Assembly: GCF_016862575.1 (NCBI RefSeq)
Contig: NZ_BONF01000027.1
Location: 1 to 64,000 of the forward strand
Reading direction: 5' to 3'
DNA: 64,000 bases
Source of the DNA: Catellatospora bangladeshensis
GTDB lineage: Bacteria > Actinomycetota > Actinomycetes > Mycobacteriales > Micromonosporaceae
The position numbers and the translations under genes were made by a program. The notes under the pieces are model-generated. The model had not been told where the DNA came from. It made no database searches and saw only the letters and a program-made list of their open reading frames with translations. Positions 16,726 through 27,096 of this stretch are shown here, in pieces. Each line of letters opens with the position of its first letter. Within the stretch, counting starts at the first letter, position 1.

Positions 16726-19700
16726 TCATCGCTCCTGGCGCGTGTTATCGAGGAAGAGGGAGGATTCGACGTCCACGTCTCGAAGGCTCCAGAGTGTCGG
16801 CCACCCCGTGTCGTCGTCGAGATCGTCGAATCCGCTCAACAGCGACCGCCTCCTGTTTCCTCGGCCCGCCTCGTAGACGAGGTTAGGATGGGCCTCGGCT
16901 TCCGCGCGCCACCATTCGACGAATTCGTCGAAGTTGGTCGCAGTGGAGTCGTACTCGTCGCGGTCGACGGCTTCGACGCGCTCGAGTACCAGTGGTCGCA
17001 CGATCGAGTTGATCTCGTCGACGAACTTCTCGACGTCGGCTGCGGCGGCATTGTCCCTCGCACCGGATACCATCAATCGGGTCAGAGCCACGATCACGGC
17101 ATGCAGCCCGCGGTCGCGGGCACGCGATGAGAACGGTGTCACGCTCGTGGACTCGACCGTGCGATAGAGCGCCGAGTGAAAACCCTGGAACTGCTCATAG
17201 TGCGAGCGGTCTCGCGATCGCGCGGAGTTGAGCATGACGGCGATGAGGCCCGGGTGGCGCCGGCCGATGCGGCTCGTCGCCTGAATGTATTCGGCCGTGG
17301 TCTGCGGCTGCCCCATTACGGCCATCAGCCCCAGCCGGTCGATGTCCACACCGACCGAGATCATGTTGGTGGCCAGCAGCACATCACAGGCATCCCGGTC
17401 GGGATACCGCCGTTCGAGCTGCTTGAGATGGCGCGGGATTGCAGTGGACTCGGCACGGCTGCTGAGTTCGATCAACGTGGTGGCATGACGCATGGTCGTC
17501 CCGTCACGGTTCGCGAGCAGCTCGAGGCGGCCCTGTACGTCGTCGAGGACTTGAAGCTCGGCCGCCGACAGCAGCCGGAGGCTGTTGAAATAGCCGACGA
17601 GCGTCCAGTACGCATCGCGAACCGCAGGATCCGCTTCCGACTGTGCGGCGGCCTGTACCAGCGCAGCGTAGGTTCGCACGAGAAGGGTGGCCTGACTCGT
17701 CGTCGGCGCGAGCAGGCCGATGTAGCGGCGCGACGCCTTGTCGTCTCGGGGTGCTTCCACCGCGAACCAAGAGTCGCGTGCGTCGAGTCCGGCTGGCGGG
17801 AACTGGGCCACTTGCCGAGTGAACAAGGCTTCCACCTGGTCAGAGGCGCGCCGGATCGTCGCGGTCGACGCCACGACCTTCGGCCTGCCCGCCAGTATGT
17901 CCACTGCCGTTTCGTAGAGGCCCGTCAGCGTGCCCAATGGACCGGAGATCAGGTGCAGCTCGTCCTGGACGATGAGCTCCGGTGGCCTGACGGGACCGTC
18001 GACTCCGTCGTTGAAGAGCGCCGTCGTCGCAGGGCGCCAGGGCAGCGAGGCGAACTTGTCGACTGTCGCGACCACGAGGGTCGGTCGCGCGTCGTACACC
18101 GCGGCGTCCACGAGGTGCACCGGCAATCCGCGGTCGTCCGAGAAAGGACAGCTACTCCGGGGGCACCGTACCAGCATCCGCATCCATGCCGGGCGTACTT
18201 CGTAATCGTTGGCGGTGAGCTGCTCGCCGCACCAGGGACAGGCCTCCAGCTGCACCGGGTTCTCCCGCTGCAACGACCTGGTGGGAGCACTTCGAAGGGC
18301 GTCGAGCTGTTGCTGTGCGCGCTCCAGCGAGTTGGGTGTCGCGGACCGGCCGACCCACATGCCGATCGAGATGGGCTCCGTGCCCAGCGTGCCAGGCAGT
18401 TCGGCACGGATACGTTCCATGGCACAGATCAGCGTCGTGGCGCGTTCGAACTGCTGCAACGTGAGCACGCGCAGCGTGTAGCGCATGAGCACGGTGACGC
18501 CGTGGCCTACCGCACCGTCGCGTAGCCGCCGCAAGAACACGGTGAAGGCGATCAGACCGAGGTACGCCTCCGTCTTCCCGCCGCCGGTGGGGAACCACAG
18601 CAGGTCTGCGACATCGTGGTCCCCATGAACAGGATCGACGACGCCTTCAAGACAGAGCAGAAGGAAGCCGATCTGGAACGGCCGCCACCGCACGACTGTC
18701 GGCTCCGGGGACCCCGTACGACCGTCCTTGACCCATCTCGCCTGTGCATGCTGTGCGGCCATGGCTCGGTTCGCCAGGCGGAACGCTTCCAATACCTCGG
18801 GCTTGTCGAGGTCGGCGAGCAGTTCCACCCCGCGACGCATTCGACCCAACGCCGCAGTGCACTGCGACAACTGCTTGGCGGCCACCTTCCTGTGATCGGC
18901 GCCGAGGGTGGTCCTCGCCTCGTCCTGTCGGGCGGCGATCCAACGTTCGTATCCGTCGAGGAGCCGGGTCAGGGCACTTGCGATGTCCTGTCGTGAGCCT
19001 GTCGCCAACGTGTGCATGCTCAACGCCGGTCCTTCGACGGCCGGGTTGGAGTCGGTGAGCAGGACCTCGTGCGTCGGTATGAACTCGGTGCGCACGGACG
19101 ATACGGCGCATACATCCGGAATGGGCTCGTAGACGGCTGGCGGCTGCCAATCCCACGCGACCGAGCAGCCGTGTCCGACGGCGAAGCGAGGAGCGTATCG
19201 GTAGAGAAGGGCACTAAGGGTCTGATCATCATCGAACGAGCCGAGCACCGCGGTGCGCTCGACGAACGGGCAGACTCCCTCCGGTCCGCTGATCTCGATC
19301 TCCGGCTGGAAGAAGCACTGAGCGTCCTGGAGGACGTAGCTCCCCGTGGAGAGCATGTTCACCAACGTCATAGTAATGGTGACCACGCCTGCGGAGTCGG
19401 CCTCGCGTACCAGAGCCCGAAGTTCCAGCCCAGGGTGAAGAGAAACCCGTCGGACGCCCGGACTGCTGATGTCGAGCGAGACCGGTTCACAGATCACTGG
19501 CACGCGACGCCAGCGCTCCCGCTGTTGGCCGGTGCTGCGTGCCTCTGCTCGCTGAGGTTCGACGGGTAGACCGTGCTCGTCCTCCGGCACGTAGACGGCG
19601 GCGCGTACGGTCGCGTACACGACCTCGGCGGCGGACATGTCGACGCTGAAAGAAAGTCCCATCGAGGATGGTTTGCGTCGATTCGCCAGCACGACACCTG

Positions 19701-19947
19701 TGTCGCCGGTCCGGCTGTCGAGATCGTCGCCCCGGACGACGTCCGGCGGTGCGTCGAAGATCTCCTCCTCCCCCGTGGTCGTCTGGTCGAGCTGCGGGAA
19801 CAGGACCCCGATCGGGTAAGCGGTGACCGGTGTATCGGTCGTCAAGATCTCTTCGGGACCCGCCTGAGGCCCGAGAAGGTCGGCGCGCAGGGCATGGCGC
19901 AGCTTCGCACGAAGGTCGTAGTGCGCGGTGTGGTCGATGGCTGTCAC
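16726..19947 (-). CDS. drmA: DrmA-like SF2 helicase
   Basis: A 1073-residue helicase. GTG 19947 overlaps the stop of the upstream UvrD-like gene as GTGA; the in-frame upstream extension is unlikely. Walker A is FPTGGGKTEAYLGL, Walker B is VQDELHLISGPLGTL (a DEAH-like DELH, characteristic of DrmA), a CPWCGEQL zinc-like pair lies between them, and motif VI is QATSRIGR after GVDIDRLGLM. Length and motif set match the DISARM helicase DrmA. It precedes the DrmB-like gene with one base between. A role as the DNA-engaging motor of the defence complex is inferred from that family. Confidence 0.9.
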   Translation of the reverse strand: MTAIDHTAHYDLRAKLRHALRADLLGPQAGPEEILTTDTPVTAYPIGVLFPQLDQTTTGEEEIFDAPPDVVRGDDLDSRTGDTGVVLANRRKPSSMGLSFSVDMSAAEVVYATVRAAVYVPEDEHGLPVEPQRAEARSTGQQRERWRRVPVICEPVSLDISSPGVRRVSLHPGLELRALVREADSAGVVTITMTLVNMLSTGSYVLQDAQCFFQPEIEISGPEGVCPFVERTAVLGSFDDDQTLSALLYRYAPRFAVGHGCSVAWDWQPPAVYEPIPDVCAVSSVRTEFIPTHEVLLTDSNPAVEGPALSMHTLATGSRQDIASALTRLLDGYERWIAARQDEARTTLGADHRKVAAKQLSQCTAALGRMRRGVELLADLDKPEVLEAFRLANRAMAAQHAQARWVKDGRTGSPEPTVVRWRPFQIGFLLLCLEGVVDPVHGDHDVADLLWFPTGGGKTEAYLGLIAFTVFLRRLRDGAVGHGVTVLMRYTLRVLTLQQFERATTLICAMERIRAELPGTLGTEPISIGMWVGRSATPNSLERAQQQLDALRSAPTRSLQRENPVQLEACPWCGEQLTANDYEVRPAWMRMLVRCPRSSCPFSDDRGLPVHLVDAAVYDARPTLVVATVDKFASLPWRPATTALFNDGVDGPVRPPELIVQDELHLISGPLGTLTGLYETAVDILAGRPKVVASTATIRRASDQVEALFTRQVAQFPPAGLDARDSWFAVEAPRDDKASRRYIGLLAPTTSQATLLVRTYAALVQAAAQSEADPAVRDAYWTLVGYFNSLRLLSAAELQVLDDVQGRLELLANRDGTTMRHATTLIELSSRAESTAIPRHLKQLERRYPDRDACDVLLATNMISVGVDIDRLGLMAVMGQPQTTAEYIQATSRIGRRHPGLIAVMLNSARSRDRSHYEQFQGFHSALYRTVESTSVTPFSSRARDRGLHAVIVALTRLMVSGARDNAAAADVEKFVDEINSIVRPLVLERVEAVDRDEYDSTATNFDEFVEWWRAEAEAHPNLVYEAGRGNRRRSLLSGFDDLDDDTGWPTLWSLRDVDVESSLFLDNTRQER

Positions 19948-21863
19948 GGATGGTGATGTCCTTCCGGGAGCTGGTCGGCATGGGTCCAGTCGAAGCGGCC
20001 GAGACCGCATAGCCGTGGCGCGAGCCAGGCGCCGCGACCACCCAGGCCGAGACGTTCGGTGAGGGCGGCGAAGCCTGCGGCCGTCTCGACGGTGTCGATG
20101 CGCAGGCCGGTGACCCGACACGGCCATCGACGGACCTCGTACGTCCGCCTACCTCCGAGAATCCGCCATAGGTCACTGCGGAACCGTCGCGAGGTTTCGC
20201 CTATCAGCCGGTCTTGATGAAAGATCCCGTAAGGCGGTGTCTCGGCGGTGGACTCGGGAAGGTCATGGAGCCTGCGCAGTTCGATCCCGTCACCCTCATG
20301 GACCGACGTGGCTAGGTATTGCTGAATCTCGGCTGAGTCTTCACCCGGCAGCCCAACACCCATGGCAGGCGCCTCATGACACACATCGAACTCGGTGCAT
20401 TCCATACCGCTGCGTGCCGAGGGGTTGTGCCTGCCGCCAGACACGTACCAGCGATCGACTTCTGCATCCTTGCGCATCATCCAGGTCGCGGGACGCGTCA
20501 GGCGGAAGAGGTCGTCGCGCGGGCGTGTCATCGCGACGAACAGCGCTCGTACCTCAGCGCTCGGGTCGACCCGGTCCGCGTCGAGTTCGGTCAGAGCCCG
20601 CGGCTTCACGACCAGCACCCGGTCGAACTCCAGGCCTTTGGCGCGATGAACCGTCGACAAGACAAGCCGGGTTTCGGCAGAGGCCGACAGTTCCTCGGGG
20701 AGCCGCCGCTCAGCGACGGCTCTGACCAGAGCGTCGAGGTTCAGCCGACCGTTTCGAGTGCCGGCGACTCCGCGTAGCGTCCTCCACGCGCGCCGCGGAT
20801 CGAGTCCGGCCGGCAATGGCAGGTTCGGGGATAGTTCGAGAAAGCGGTCCTCGGCGATCTCGACCATTTCGGTCGCCTGCGTCAGCGCCGCCACCCATGC
20901 GGGTGCCGGACGTGCCCGAGCCGATCGCTGGAGGCGGTGTGGGACGCCGGACCGGTTGAGGCTTTCAGACAACAGCAGCACCTCTGCGTTAGTCCTGCCC
21001 AGGATGGCACTGCTGCCCTCGAACTCTCGCAGCGAGGCCTGGACGAACGGGTCGTCCAGGTCACCGAAGTCGGGAACGGTTTCGAGGGCTCGGCGCAGGC
21101 TGTCGTGAACGGCGTTCGCTGCATATTCGGCACGCGCGCGGTCGGTCGGCAGCTGCCGGATGCTGTCGCCGTACGACAGGGCGATGGCAGCGTCAGCGGT
21201 ACGTGCGCGGAAGTTGTCGCCCAGATGAATCTCGACGAGATCGTCGGTGAACCAGTTGCGTACCCACGTCAGAAACCACCCGGTCTCCTGGTTGCGTTCC
21301 TCGAGGTCTGCAACCTGGAACCCGTAGACCGCCTGCGCGATGTCACCGACGACGGTCAGACCGCAGGCAGGAGTGAACCGCTCGAGCAGAGCCTCCACCA
21401 TCAACCGCCGGACGCCCATGAGGTCCTGAACTTCGTCGATCACGACGTGAGCCGGGAAGCCCTGCTCGGTCTTCTCCACGACGCCGGCCGCGATGGCATC
21501 GGTCGCGAGTTCGATCCGACTGTCGTGGTCCAGGCCTGACAGGGACTCCACGGTGTGCTCGGTCTGCAGGAGCAAGGCGGTCGCCCATGCATCAAAGGTC
21601 TGCACCCGGACCCGCGACGTCGGTCCGGATAAACGATCCGCGCGTCCGCTGAGCGCTTGAACTGCCGCCTGGGAGAAGGTGAGCACCAGGATGTCGGCCG
21701 GATCGAGCTCCTCGACTTCAATCAGATGCTCGAGCCGGAGACTCAGCGTCGTGGTCTTGCCGGCGCCTGGGCCCGCCGTCGCCAGGGTCCGCGCGTCGTA
21801 CGGCTGTGTGATCACAGCCTGCTGCGCGGGAGTCGGCTCGAACAGCGCGTCGAAGCCGGTCAT
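19944..21863 (-). CDS. UvrD-like SF1 helicase
   Basis: A 639-residue superfamily 1 helicase. Walker A is TAGPGAGKTTTL at about residue 27, then TFSQAAVQAL, Walker B HVVIDEVQDLMG, GDIAQAVYGFQ, NFRA, and late motif TVHRAKGLEFDRVLVV. A divergent C-terminal region (residues 490-639) has no nuclease motif that I recognise. ATG 21863 overlaps the stop of the upstream giant gene (ATGA), and its own stop overlaps the DrmA start. Strict coupling implies stoichiometric production with the other three proteins. UvrD-like proteins are not part of described DISARM classes as I know them. Confidence 0.88.
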   Translation of the reverse strand: MTGFDALFEPTPAQQAVITQPYDARTLATAGPGAGKTTTLSLRLEHLIEVEELDPADILVLTFSQAAVQALSGRADRLSGPTSRVRVQTFDAWATALLLQTEHTVESLSGLDHDSRIELATDAIAAGVVEKTEQGFPAHVVIDEVQDLMGVRRLMVEALLERFTPACGLTVVGDIAQAVYGFQVADLEERNQETGWFLTWVRNWFTDDLVEIHLGDNFRARTADAAIALSYGDSIRQLPTDRARAEYAANAVHDSLRRALETVPDFGDLDDPFVQASLREFEGSSAILGRTNAEVLLLSESLNRSGVPHRLQRSARARPAPAWVAALTQATEMVEIAEDRFLELSPNLPLPAGLDPRRAWRTLRGVAGTRNGRLNLDALVRAVAERRLPEELSASAETRLVLSTVHRAKGLEFDRVLVVKPRALTELDADRVDPSAEVRALFVAMTRPRDDLFRLTRPATWMMRKDAEVDRWYVSGGRHNPSARSGMECTEFDVCHEAPAMGVGLPGEDSAEIQQYLATSVHEGDGIELRRLHDLPESTAETPPYGIFHQDRLIGETSRRFRSDLWRILGGRRTYEVRRWPCRVTGLRIDTVETAAGFAALTERLGLGGRGAWLAPRLCGLGRFDWTHADQLPEGHHHP

Positions 21864-24800
21864 CGCCTGTTCCCCTCGGTCCACAGTTTCTCCAGGTCTT
21901 TGAAAGCGAGTCCGTCGCGGTAGTTGGTGATGTTGTCTCGTACGTCGAGGATCAGGCATTCCGCCTTACCGCCGTTGCGTGGTCCGCGAAGCCCTCGCCC
22001 GATCATCTGCTGGTAGCTGACGGCGCTGTAGACCGGGCGGGCGATCACGACCGCACGTGTGGCGGGCGCGTCGAATCCTTGTGACAGCACGCCGTAGTTC
22101 GTGATGACACGGAGCCTTCCGTTGCGGAAGGCGGCGACCTTCTGACGTCGCTCCGAGGGGGCCGTGGCCGAATCGATCGCTGCGGCCTGAACGCCGCGAT
22201 CGCTGAGTTTGGCCGCCAGGAACTTCGCGTGCTGTACCGACGTGGCGAAGACGAGCACCGGCCAGTCGGTTGGCAGCGCCGTTATCTCGTCGATGAGAAT
22301 CTTGTTGCGGGTCTCGTCCTCGCCCAGGCGCTGTTCGGCGCCTTTGGGAAGGAAACCACTGAACTGCTCGACGGTCTCCAGCTCGTGTTGGCTCAGGATC
22401 AGGCTCGTGCCAGCCAGTTCGCGGTGCTGAACCCGCGCCAGGACGCCTAGGCTCTGCAGGTGTTTGACCGGCTCATCGGGGAAGACGCCTTCGTCCAGGC
22501 GTCGATCGCCGAACCGCTGGACGAGCAGGCGTGTCTCCTCCTTGTTGCTGCGATACGGGGTAGCGGTCAGCCCCACCAGATGCCGCGGTGTCGCGCGGTG
22601 GGTGAGTCCGAGGTGTTCGAGGATGCGGGTGTACTCCGTGTTGTAGGCCGTGTGGGCCTCGTCGACGAGCACGAGGGACGCGTTGCGCAGCCATGCGTAC
22701 TCCGGTGTTCCCAGGCATTTGTCGAGCTTGGCGTCGGTGGCCACGACCAGGTGGGGACGGCCCGTCACCGGCGTGGCAGAGTTGGTGTGCCACAGCCGGT
22801 CGATGACCAGCGGCCGGTCGAGTCCGACCTTCCCCCACACGAACTTCCAGGATTGCACCGCCTGTTCGCACAGTTCGCCGGTCTGAGCGATCCACAGGAT
22901 CGGGCCGTCGGGCGTGCCCGACTCTCGTACCCATCGGATTACCCCCTCGGCAGCGACTCGCGTCTTGCCAGCGGCCGTCGGAAGGCTGAGCATCGCCCGG
23001 CACGGAGTCTCGGCACCGAGGAGACCCGTGAGCCGCGACGCGATCATCTCCTGGTACTCGTGCAACGCCGGGAAAGCAGTCGGACCTTCCACTTCCTCGC
23101 GCATCGGTGGCGAAGGGATTCGGACACCGGCGAACTCTTCGGGGAACCCCAGGTCCGCCACGAACCTCAGAGCCGTGTGGCCGCCGTCGAACTGAGACGG
23201 GGCGTCGGGAAACCGCTTCTTCTCGATGTCTTTGGCGTGTGCGCGAAGCACACCGTCGCCGTGCGCCCCGTATGCGAGCTGCGCGAGCCTCAGATGATCG
23301 GGCTCACCTCCCGTCTCGGCGATCTCGCTGGCGACCAGTCCGTTGGGAAGGCCCATCCGCAGGTCGTCCTCGTCGACCAGCAGAGCGATCTTTTCGGCGA
23401 TGCCGACGGCCTGCCGAACTGCCTCCTTGCGCTGTCGAGTGGCGAGTTCGTCCTTCTGACGTCGGTCCGCGTCGAGCACTGCGCGACATCCTGCCGGTCC
23501 GAGCCCCCAGGAGAACAGTTGATCTGCCTGCATCAGTACCTGTTCCGGCGACGCGCTGTCGACGACCAATGCCGTGTTGACCTGACGTGCGCTGGTCTGG
23601 GGCGCCGAGCGGGTTCCGCTCGGTGTACGGATGATCTCCTCGAGCTCGATGCAGCGCTGCAGAAGAAGACCGCCGACTCGTGTGCCGCCCAGACGCTGAC
23701 GCAGGGCGGGGAACTCGTCGGCCAGCGCCGTGGCCGGCCCACTCGGCACGAAACGGATCTTCTTCTCGATGACGTCCGCGACGCGGCGCATACCCCATTC
23801 ACGGATCATGAAATCCGCCTGCTCGGCGTCGTCGGCCGCGTCGACGAGGATCACCGGGTGTTTCTCGCGAACGAGTTCGTCGTACTCGTCCCGAGTGAAG
23901 GCGACCGCGATATCGCCGTCGGGCCGAAGATCCCACTGTGCGCCGACACGACAACGCACCGTCGACTCCTCGTTGAGCAGGTCGAGGGCGACTCTGGCTA
24001 GGAGAGCGTAGGTTCGACCGACGAAGGCGTCGTCGGTGCTCTCCTTCGCCATGGTCAACAGGTCGGACCAGCGTTCAGATTCCACGTCTTCGACTTTGGC
24101 CGGCAGTCCCAGCTTCACCGCGAGACCCGTCCTGATGTCCGCAACGGGCAGGACCTTGGCGTAGGAATGCAGCTGAGGACCTACCGCGGCACTCACCGGC
24201 ACCAGACCCAGTGAGGTGTTCACCGTTCCCTCGCCGGAGATGAGCCACCGAATCGGTGAGGGGACTGCTACCCTCGTGCTCGCCTGGCCGCCGACCTGGC
24301 GCGTCCAGTAGGTCACCAGACCGTCGTCCGGGACGGCGGCCAGAAACGCGGCCTTACCTTCGTCGGACAGTCTGCCGAACAGGTGAAGCGGACCGGCCAT
24401 GGGGGAGCCTTCGAACCTCAGAGTGTGCGGTTGAACGCGTCTGGCGGTCGGATCGAGCTCCTCGCAGTACGCCTCGTACATGGCAGTTCGATAGCGTTCA
24501 AACCACTGCTCCTCGCTCGGCTGGTACCCGCGACGCGGCGCGTCGACGGCCCCGAGCTCCCGAAGAACGGGCAGGTCGTCGGCGTGGAACATCGTATCGA
24601 TCGTGAGATCCGCGTCGCGTGATCCGTCCGGCGGTACGACGGGACCGGGCAACAAGCCGTCGCGGATAGGCAGGAAGTCGCCGGTCATCGTTCTGACTCG
24701 CAGCGTCACGGAGGTCTCGGACATTCGATCACGGATCGCGGTGACCTGACTCGTGCCGCCTGCGACGCGCAACAGCTCCCAGAAGCGAGTCCACGACCGC

Positions 24801-26686
24801 GCGTCGTAGCCTTCGAATCCCTGGTCGAGGATGCTGTGGAACCGTCCCGGGGCGTCCGCGTCACGGACGCCGATCCGATCGAGGTGGCGCAGCATCCCGG
24901 GGTCGGCCGAGATCCGGAGATCGATGTAGACCAGGTCGTCGTGCAACCCGTCGTCCACAGACCGTCGATAGACCCGGCCGGCGACGGGAGCCACGAAGTC
25001 GCCGTCTTCAGTAAGGATGATCCTCGCGTTACGCGCGTCGTCGATCTGCTCGCGGACCGCGTTCTCGGCTTTCGCGTGATCGTGTTCGATCATGTGAGCA
25101 AGCACGCGGATCGCTGCCGCCGAGGCTTCGGCGGTGCGATCTTCGACCAGCGACTCAAGCCAGCTGCGGACCGTCTCGGGTTGACGTTTCGGCGCCGCGT
25201 CGAGGATGTGGTTGAGCTTGCCCCGGCGGATGGTGCTGGCGTCGACCGAGTGGTGTACCCAGTCTCGCGGGCCCTTGGGGTACTCGCGCCACAGCGTCAG
25301 AGCCCCGTGACTCAGCCGCTCGGGATGAATGCGCAGGTCCATCGGCTTCCGCAACTCGCCGTCCTGATCGGGGAGCGACGGGCTCTTGGCGGCCAGTTTC
25401 CACACCTCGCCGGTCAGGTATTCACAGGCCCAGTTGGGCGACTCCTTCGTCCGGCCCGGCAGCAGCGGAAGGTAGGCGGCCGGATCGTCGGGTGCGATCA
25501 GCTCGGGCAACGAGTCGACGACGAGCTTCGCCGCGACGTGCAGCAGTTCGCTGTTGAGCGCACTGCTGTCGAGCAGGTTCTGGCGGTCCTCGTTGGTCTT
25601 CCACGCTGCGTTGAGCGCTCCGCTGAGCGTGGTGGGGTACTTGGTCGGGAAGAACGACCAGAACGTGCCTCGCTCCTGTGGCACCTGCCTGAACTGCCCA
25701 CGTTCGGTGCGCACGAGGGTGTACTCGGGCACAGCCCAGGACACGTCGATGATTCCGCGGTCATGCAACTCTCCTGCGCTTCCGCGCGAGTCGTCACTGA
25801 CGGGATGTTCGACCGTGAAGACCCGGTAGTGCTCGGTCCGGGCCTTGGTACCGCTGCGCGTCTCGTTGATCGTGTGCCGGACTCCGTCGTGTTCCACGGT
25901 GATCTCACGCCGAACGATCGGCAGACTGCGTCGATCTTCCAGCAGGATCGTCCCTACGTGATGCGAGAACAGAGGGAACTGGTGAGGGAATTCTCGACCG
26001 GAGGAGTCCTGACCCGAACGCGACGCCTGATGGATGTCGTGACCGAGGCGAGTGGCGGCACCCTCTGTCAGGGGCAGGCGGACGACGGTGGTCGCCCATT
26101 CCAGCAGTTCGTCCAGGATCGGGTCGATGGCCCGCTCGTGCGCTTCGTCAAGCGGCCTGGCCAGCCGCAGAACCGGGGTGTCGCCGACTGATGACAGCCG
26201 TGGCAGACCTCGCTCGCTCCGTCCGTCGTTGACCGCTCGCAAGATCTCCTCCGCCGACCACTCGGCATCGAACCCGAACGATCCGGAACGGCTGAAGAAC
26301 TGCGGTGTCCGGGTGACAGAGAGGACCGACTTGACGCCGACGCCGAACCGCCCGATCTGACCGCCTCGCTTGCGGGACACGCCCATCCGCAGGATGGTCT
26401 CCGCTCCCTCAGGGGTGATGGACGTACCGGTATTCGCGCAGTAGAGGTCCTTCGCGGTGAGGACCACGTGGATCCGGCCGCCACGATGCGGGGGATCACG
26501 CAGCTCATCGGCGGCGTTCTGCACCAGCTCGAAGAGCTGGCGGTCGCCGTAGCCTCCCTGATGGATGCGGCGCTCGCCGTTTGCGTCCTCTTCCACTCGG
26601 TCGGGGTTGAAGCGATAGGTGCCCAAAGCCAGCTGGGAAAGCTCTGCAATCCTGCCGAGAACCGCTGTGGGCTGGTAAGGGTTCAC
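21860..26686 (-). CDS. giant fusion: sacsin-like GHKL ATPase plus SF2 helicase
   Basis: About 1608 residues from GTG 26686, which has AAGGAG 10 bases upstream. The N-terminal 250 residues carry a GHKL (Hsp90/sacsin-like) ATP-binding fold: QLFELVQNAADELRD (N box), ANTGTSITPEG and GQIGRFGVGVKSVL (G box). A long middle region of about 900 residues has no recognised motif. The last 400 residues are an SF2 helicase: SLPTAAGKTRVA (Walker A, near 1235), LVDEAHTAYN (DEAH-box), LTATPYR and SYQQMIGRGLRG (motif VI, near 1563). It is first of four coupled genes with UvrD-like, DrmA-like and DrmB-like proteins. Joining a conformational-switch ATPase to a helicase suggests a sensor/loader for the complex; this is inference. 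Confidence 0.87.
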   Translation of the reverse strand: MNPYQPTAVLGRIAELSQLALGTYRFNPDRVEEDANGERRIHQGGYGDRQLFELVQNAADELRDPPHRGGRIHVVLTAKDLYCANTGTSITPEGAETILRMGVSRKRGGQIGRFGVGVKSVLSVTRTPQFFSRSGSFGFDAEWSAEEILRAVNDGRSERGLPRLSSVGDTPVLRLARPLDEAHERAIDPILDELLEWATTVVRLPLTEGAATRLGHDIHQASRSGQDSSGREFPHQFPLFSHHVGTILLEDRRSLPIVRREITVEHDGVRHTINETRSGTKARTEHYRVFTVEHPVSDDSRGSAGELHDRGIIDVSWAVPEYTLVRTERGQFRQVPQERGTFWSFFPTKYPTTLSGALNAAWKTNEDRQNLLDSSALNSELLHVAAKLVVDSLPELIAPDDPAAYLPLLPGRTKESPNWACEYLTGEVWKLAAKSPSLPDQDGELRKPMDLRIHPERLSHGALTLWREYPKGPRDWVHHSVDASTIRRGKLNHILDAAPKRQPETVRSWLESLVEDRTAEASAAAIRVLAHMIEHDHAKAENAVREQIDDARNARIILTEDGDFVAPVAGRVYRRSVDDGLHDDLVYIDLRISADPGMLRHLDRIGVRDADAPGRFHSILDQGFEGYDARSWTRFWELLRVAGGTSQVTAIRDRMSETSVTLRVRTMTGDFLPIRDGLLPGPVVPPDGSRDADLTIDTMFHADDLPVLRELGAVDAPRRGYQPSEEQWFERYRTAMYEAYCEELDPTARRVQPHTLRFEGSPMAGPLHLFGRLSDEGKAAFLAAVPDDGLVTYWTRQVGGQASTRVAVPSPIRWLISGEGTVNTSLGLVPVSAAVGPQLHSYAKVLPVADIRTGLAVKLGLPAKVEDVESERWSDLLTMAKESTDDAFVGRTYALLARVALDLLNEESTVRCRVGAQWDLRPDGDIAVAFTRDEYDELVREKHPVILVDAADDAEQADFMIREWGMRRVADVIEKKIRFVPSGPATALADEFPALRQRLGGTRVGGLLLQRCIELEEIIRTPSGTRSAPQTSARQVNTALVVDSASPEQVLMQADQLFSWGLGPAGCRAVLDADRRQKDELATRQRKEAVRQAVGIAEKIALLVDEDDLRMGLPNGLVASEIAETGGEPDHLRLAQLAYGAHGDGVLRAHAKDIEKKRFPDAPSQFDGGHTALRFVADLGFPEEFAGVRIPSPPMREEVEGPTAFPALHEYQEMIASRLTGLLGAETPCRAMLSLPTAAGKTRVAAEGVIRWVRESGTPDGPILWIAQTGELCEQAVQSWKFVWGKVGLDRPLVIDRLWHTNSATPVTGRPHLVVATDAKLDKCLGTPEYAWLRNASLVLVDEAHTAYNTEYTRILEHLGLTHRATPRHLVGLTATPYRSNKEETRLLVQRFGDRRLDEGVFPDEPVKHLQSLGVLARVQHRELAGTSLILSQHELETVEQFSGFLPKGAEQRLGEDETRNKILIDEITALPTDWPVLVFATSVQHAKFLAAKLSDRGVQAAAIDSATAPSERRQKVAAFRNGRLRVITNYGVLSQGFDAPATRAVVIARPVYSAVSYQQMIGRGLRGPRNGGKAECLILDVRDNITNYRDGLAFKDLEKLWTEGNRR

Positions 26687-27014
26687 GCTGACATCGCTCC
26701 TTGGCTGAGGTCTGCGGGCGTCGCGGGGAACGGACGCATGGTCGATGAAGCAGGCGGCGCGGAGGAACACATGCGACGTCGGGTCGACCGACGTGAGGAG
26801 CTGTGCGAGGAGCGTCTTGTCGAGCTTGTACGTCCGGGTGCGTACGGCGGTCGACAGTAGTCGTCATTGGACGACCACCGACAGTCACGCAACGGAGTAT
26901 GTTGGCGGTCCGATCGGCGATGAGTCCCACCAAGACGGCGGTCTCGTCAGCGACACGTCCCGTTTTCGGGTTCGACCGTCTTGCGATGGCCGACAGGCGC
27001 GATGACAACTGTAA

Positions 27015-27038
27015 TTTGACGAGTGGTGCGCTGTCAAA
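27015..27038. promoter_or_regulatory. inverted repeat in the divergent spacer (candidate operator)
   Basis: The 410-bp spacer 26687-27096 contains no gene. TTTGAC (27015-27020) is inverted as GTCAAA (27033-27038) with a 12-bp spacer, 58 bp before the HTH-ATPase gene. It is a plausible operator for that protein's own XRE-type HTH, controlling both operons. A TAGAGT at 27049-27054 could serve as a -10 element. Confidence 0.45.
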
Positions 27039-27096
27039 CATCGTTTGCTAGAGTCGTCGCCGTAGGTGTCGAGCCAGGCGGAAGGCGGCGTAGTAG

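Noticed and set aside
14907-20127. Complete canonical DISARM system
   Set aside because: DrmA-like and DrmB-like genes are present, but no phospholipase-D DrmC is seen and the coupled methyltransferase homologue lacks its catalytic Cys. The extra GHKL and UvrD genes are not in the described classes as I know them.
24836-26191. Long plus-strand frame of about 450 codons over the giant helicase gene
   Set aside because: It is antisense to a strongly supported protein; the product is Val/Arg/Gly-rich with no motif, a typical shadow in high-GC DNA.
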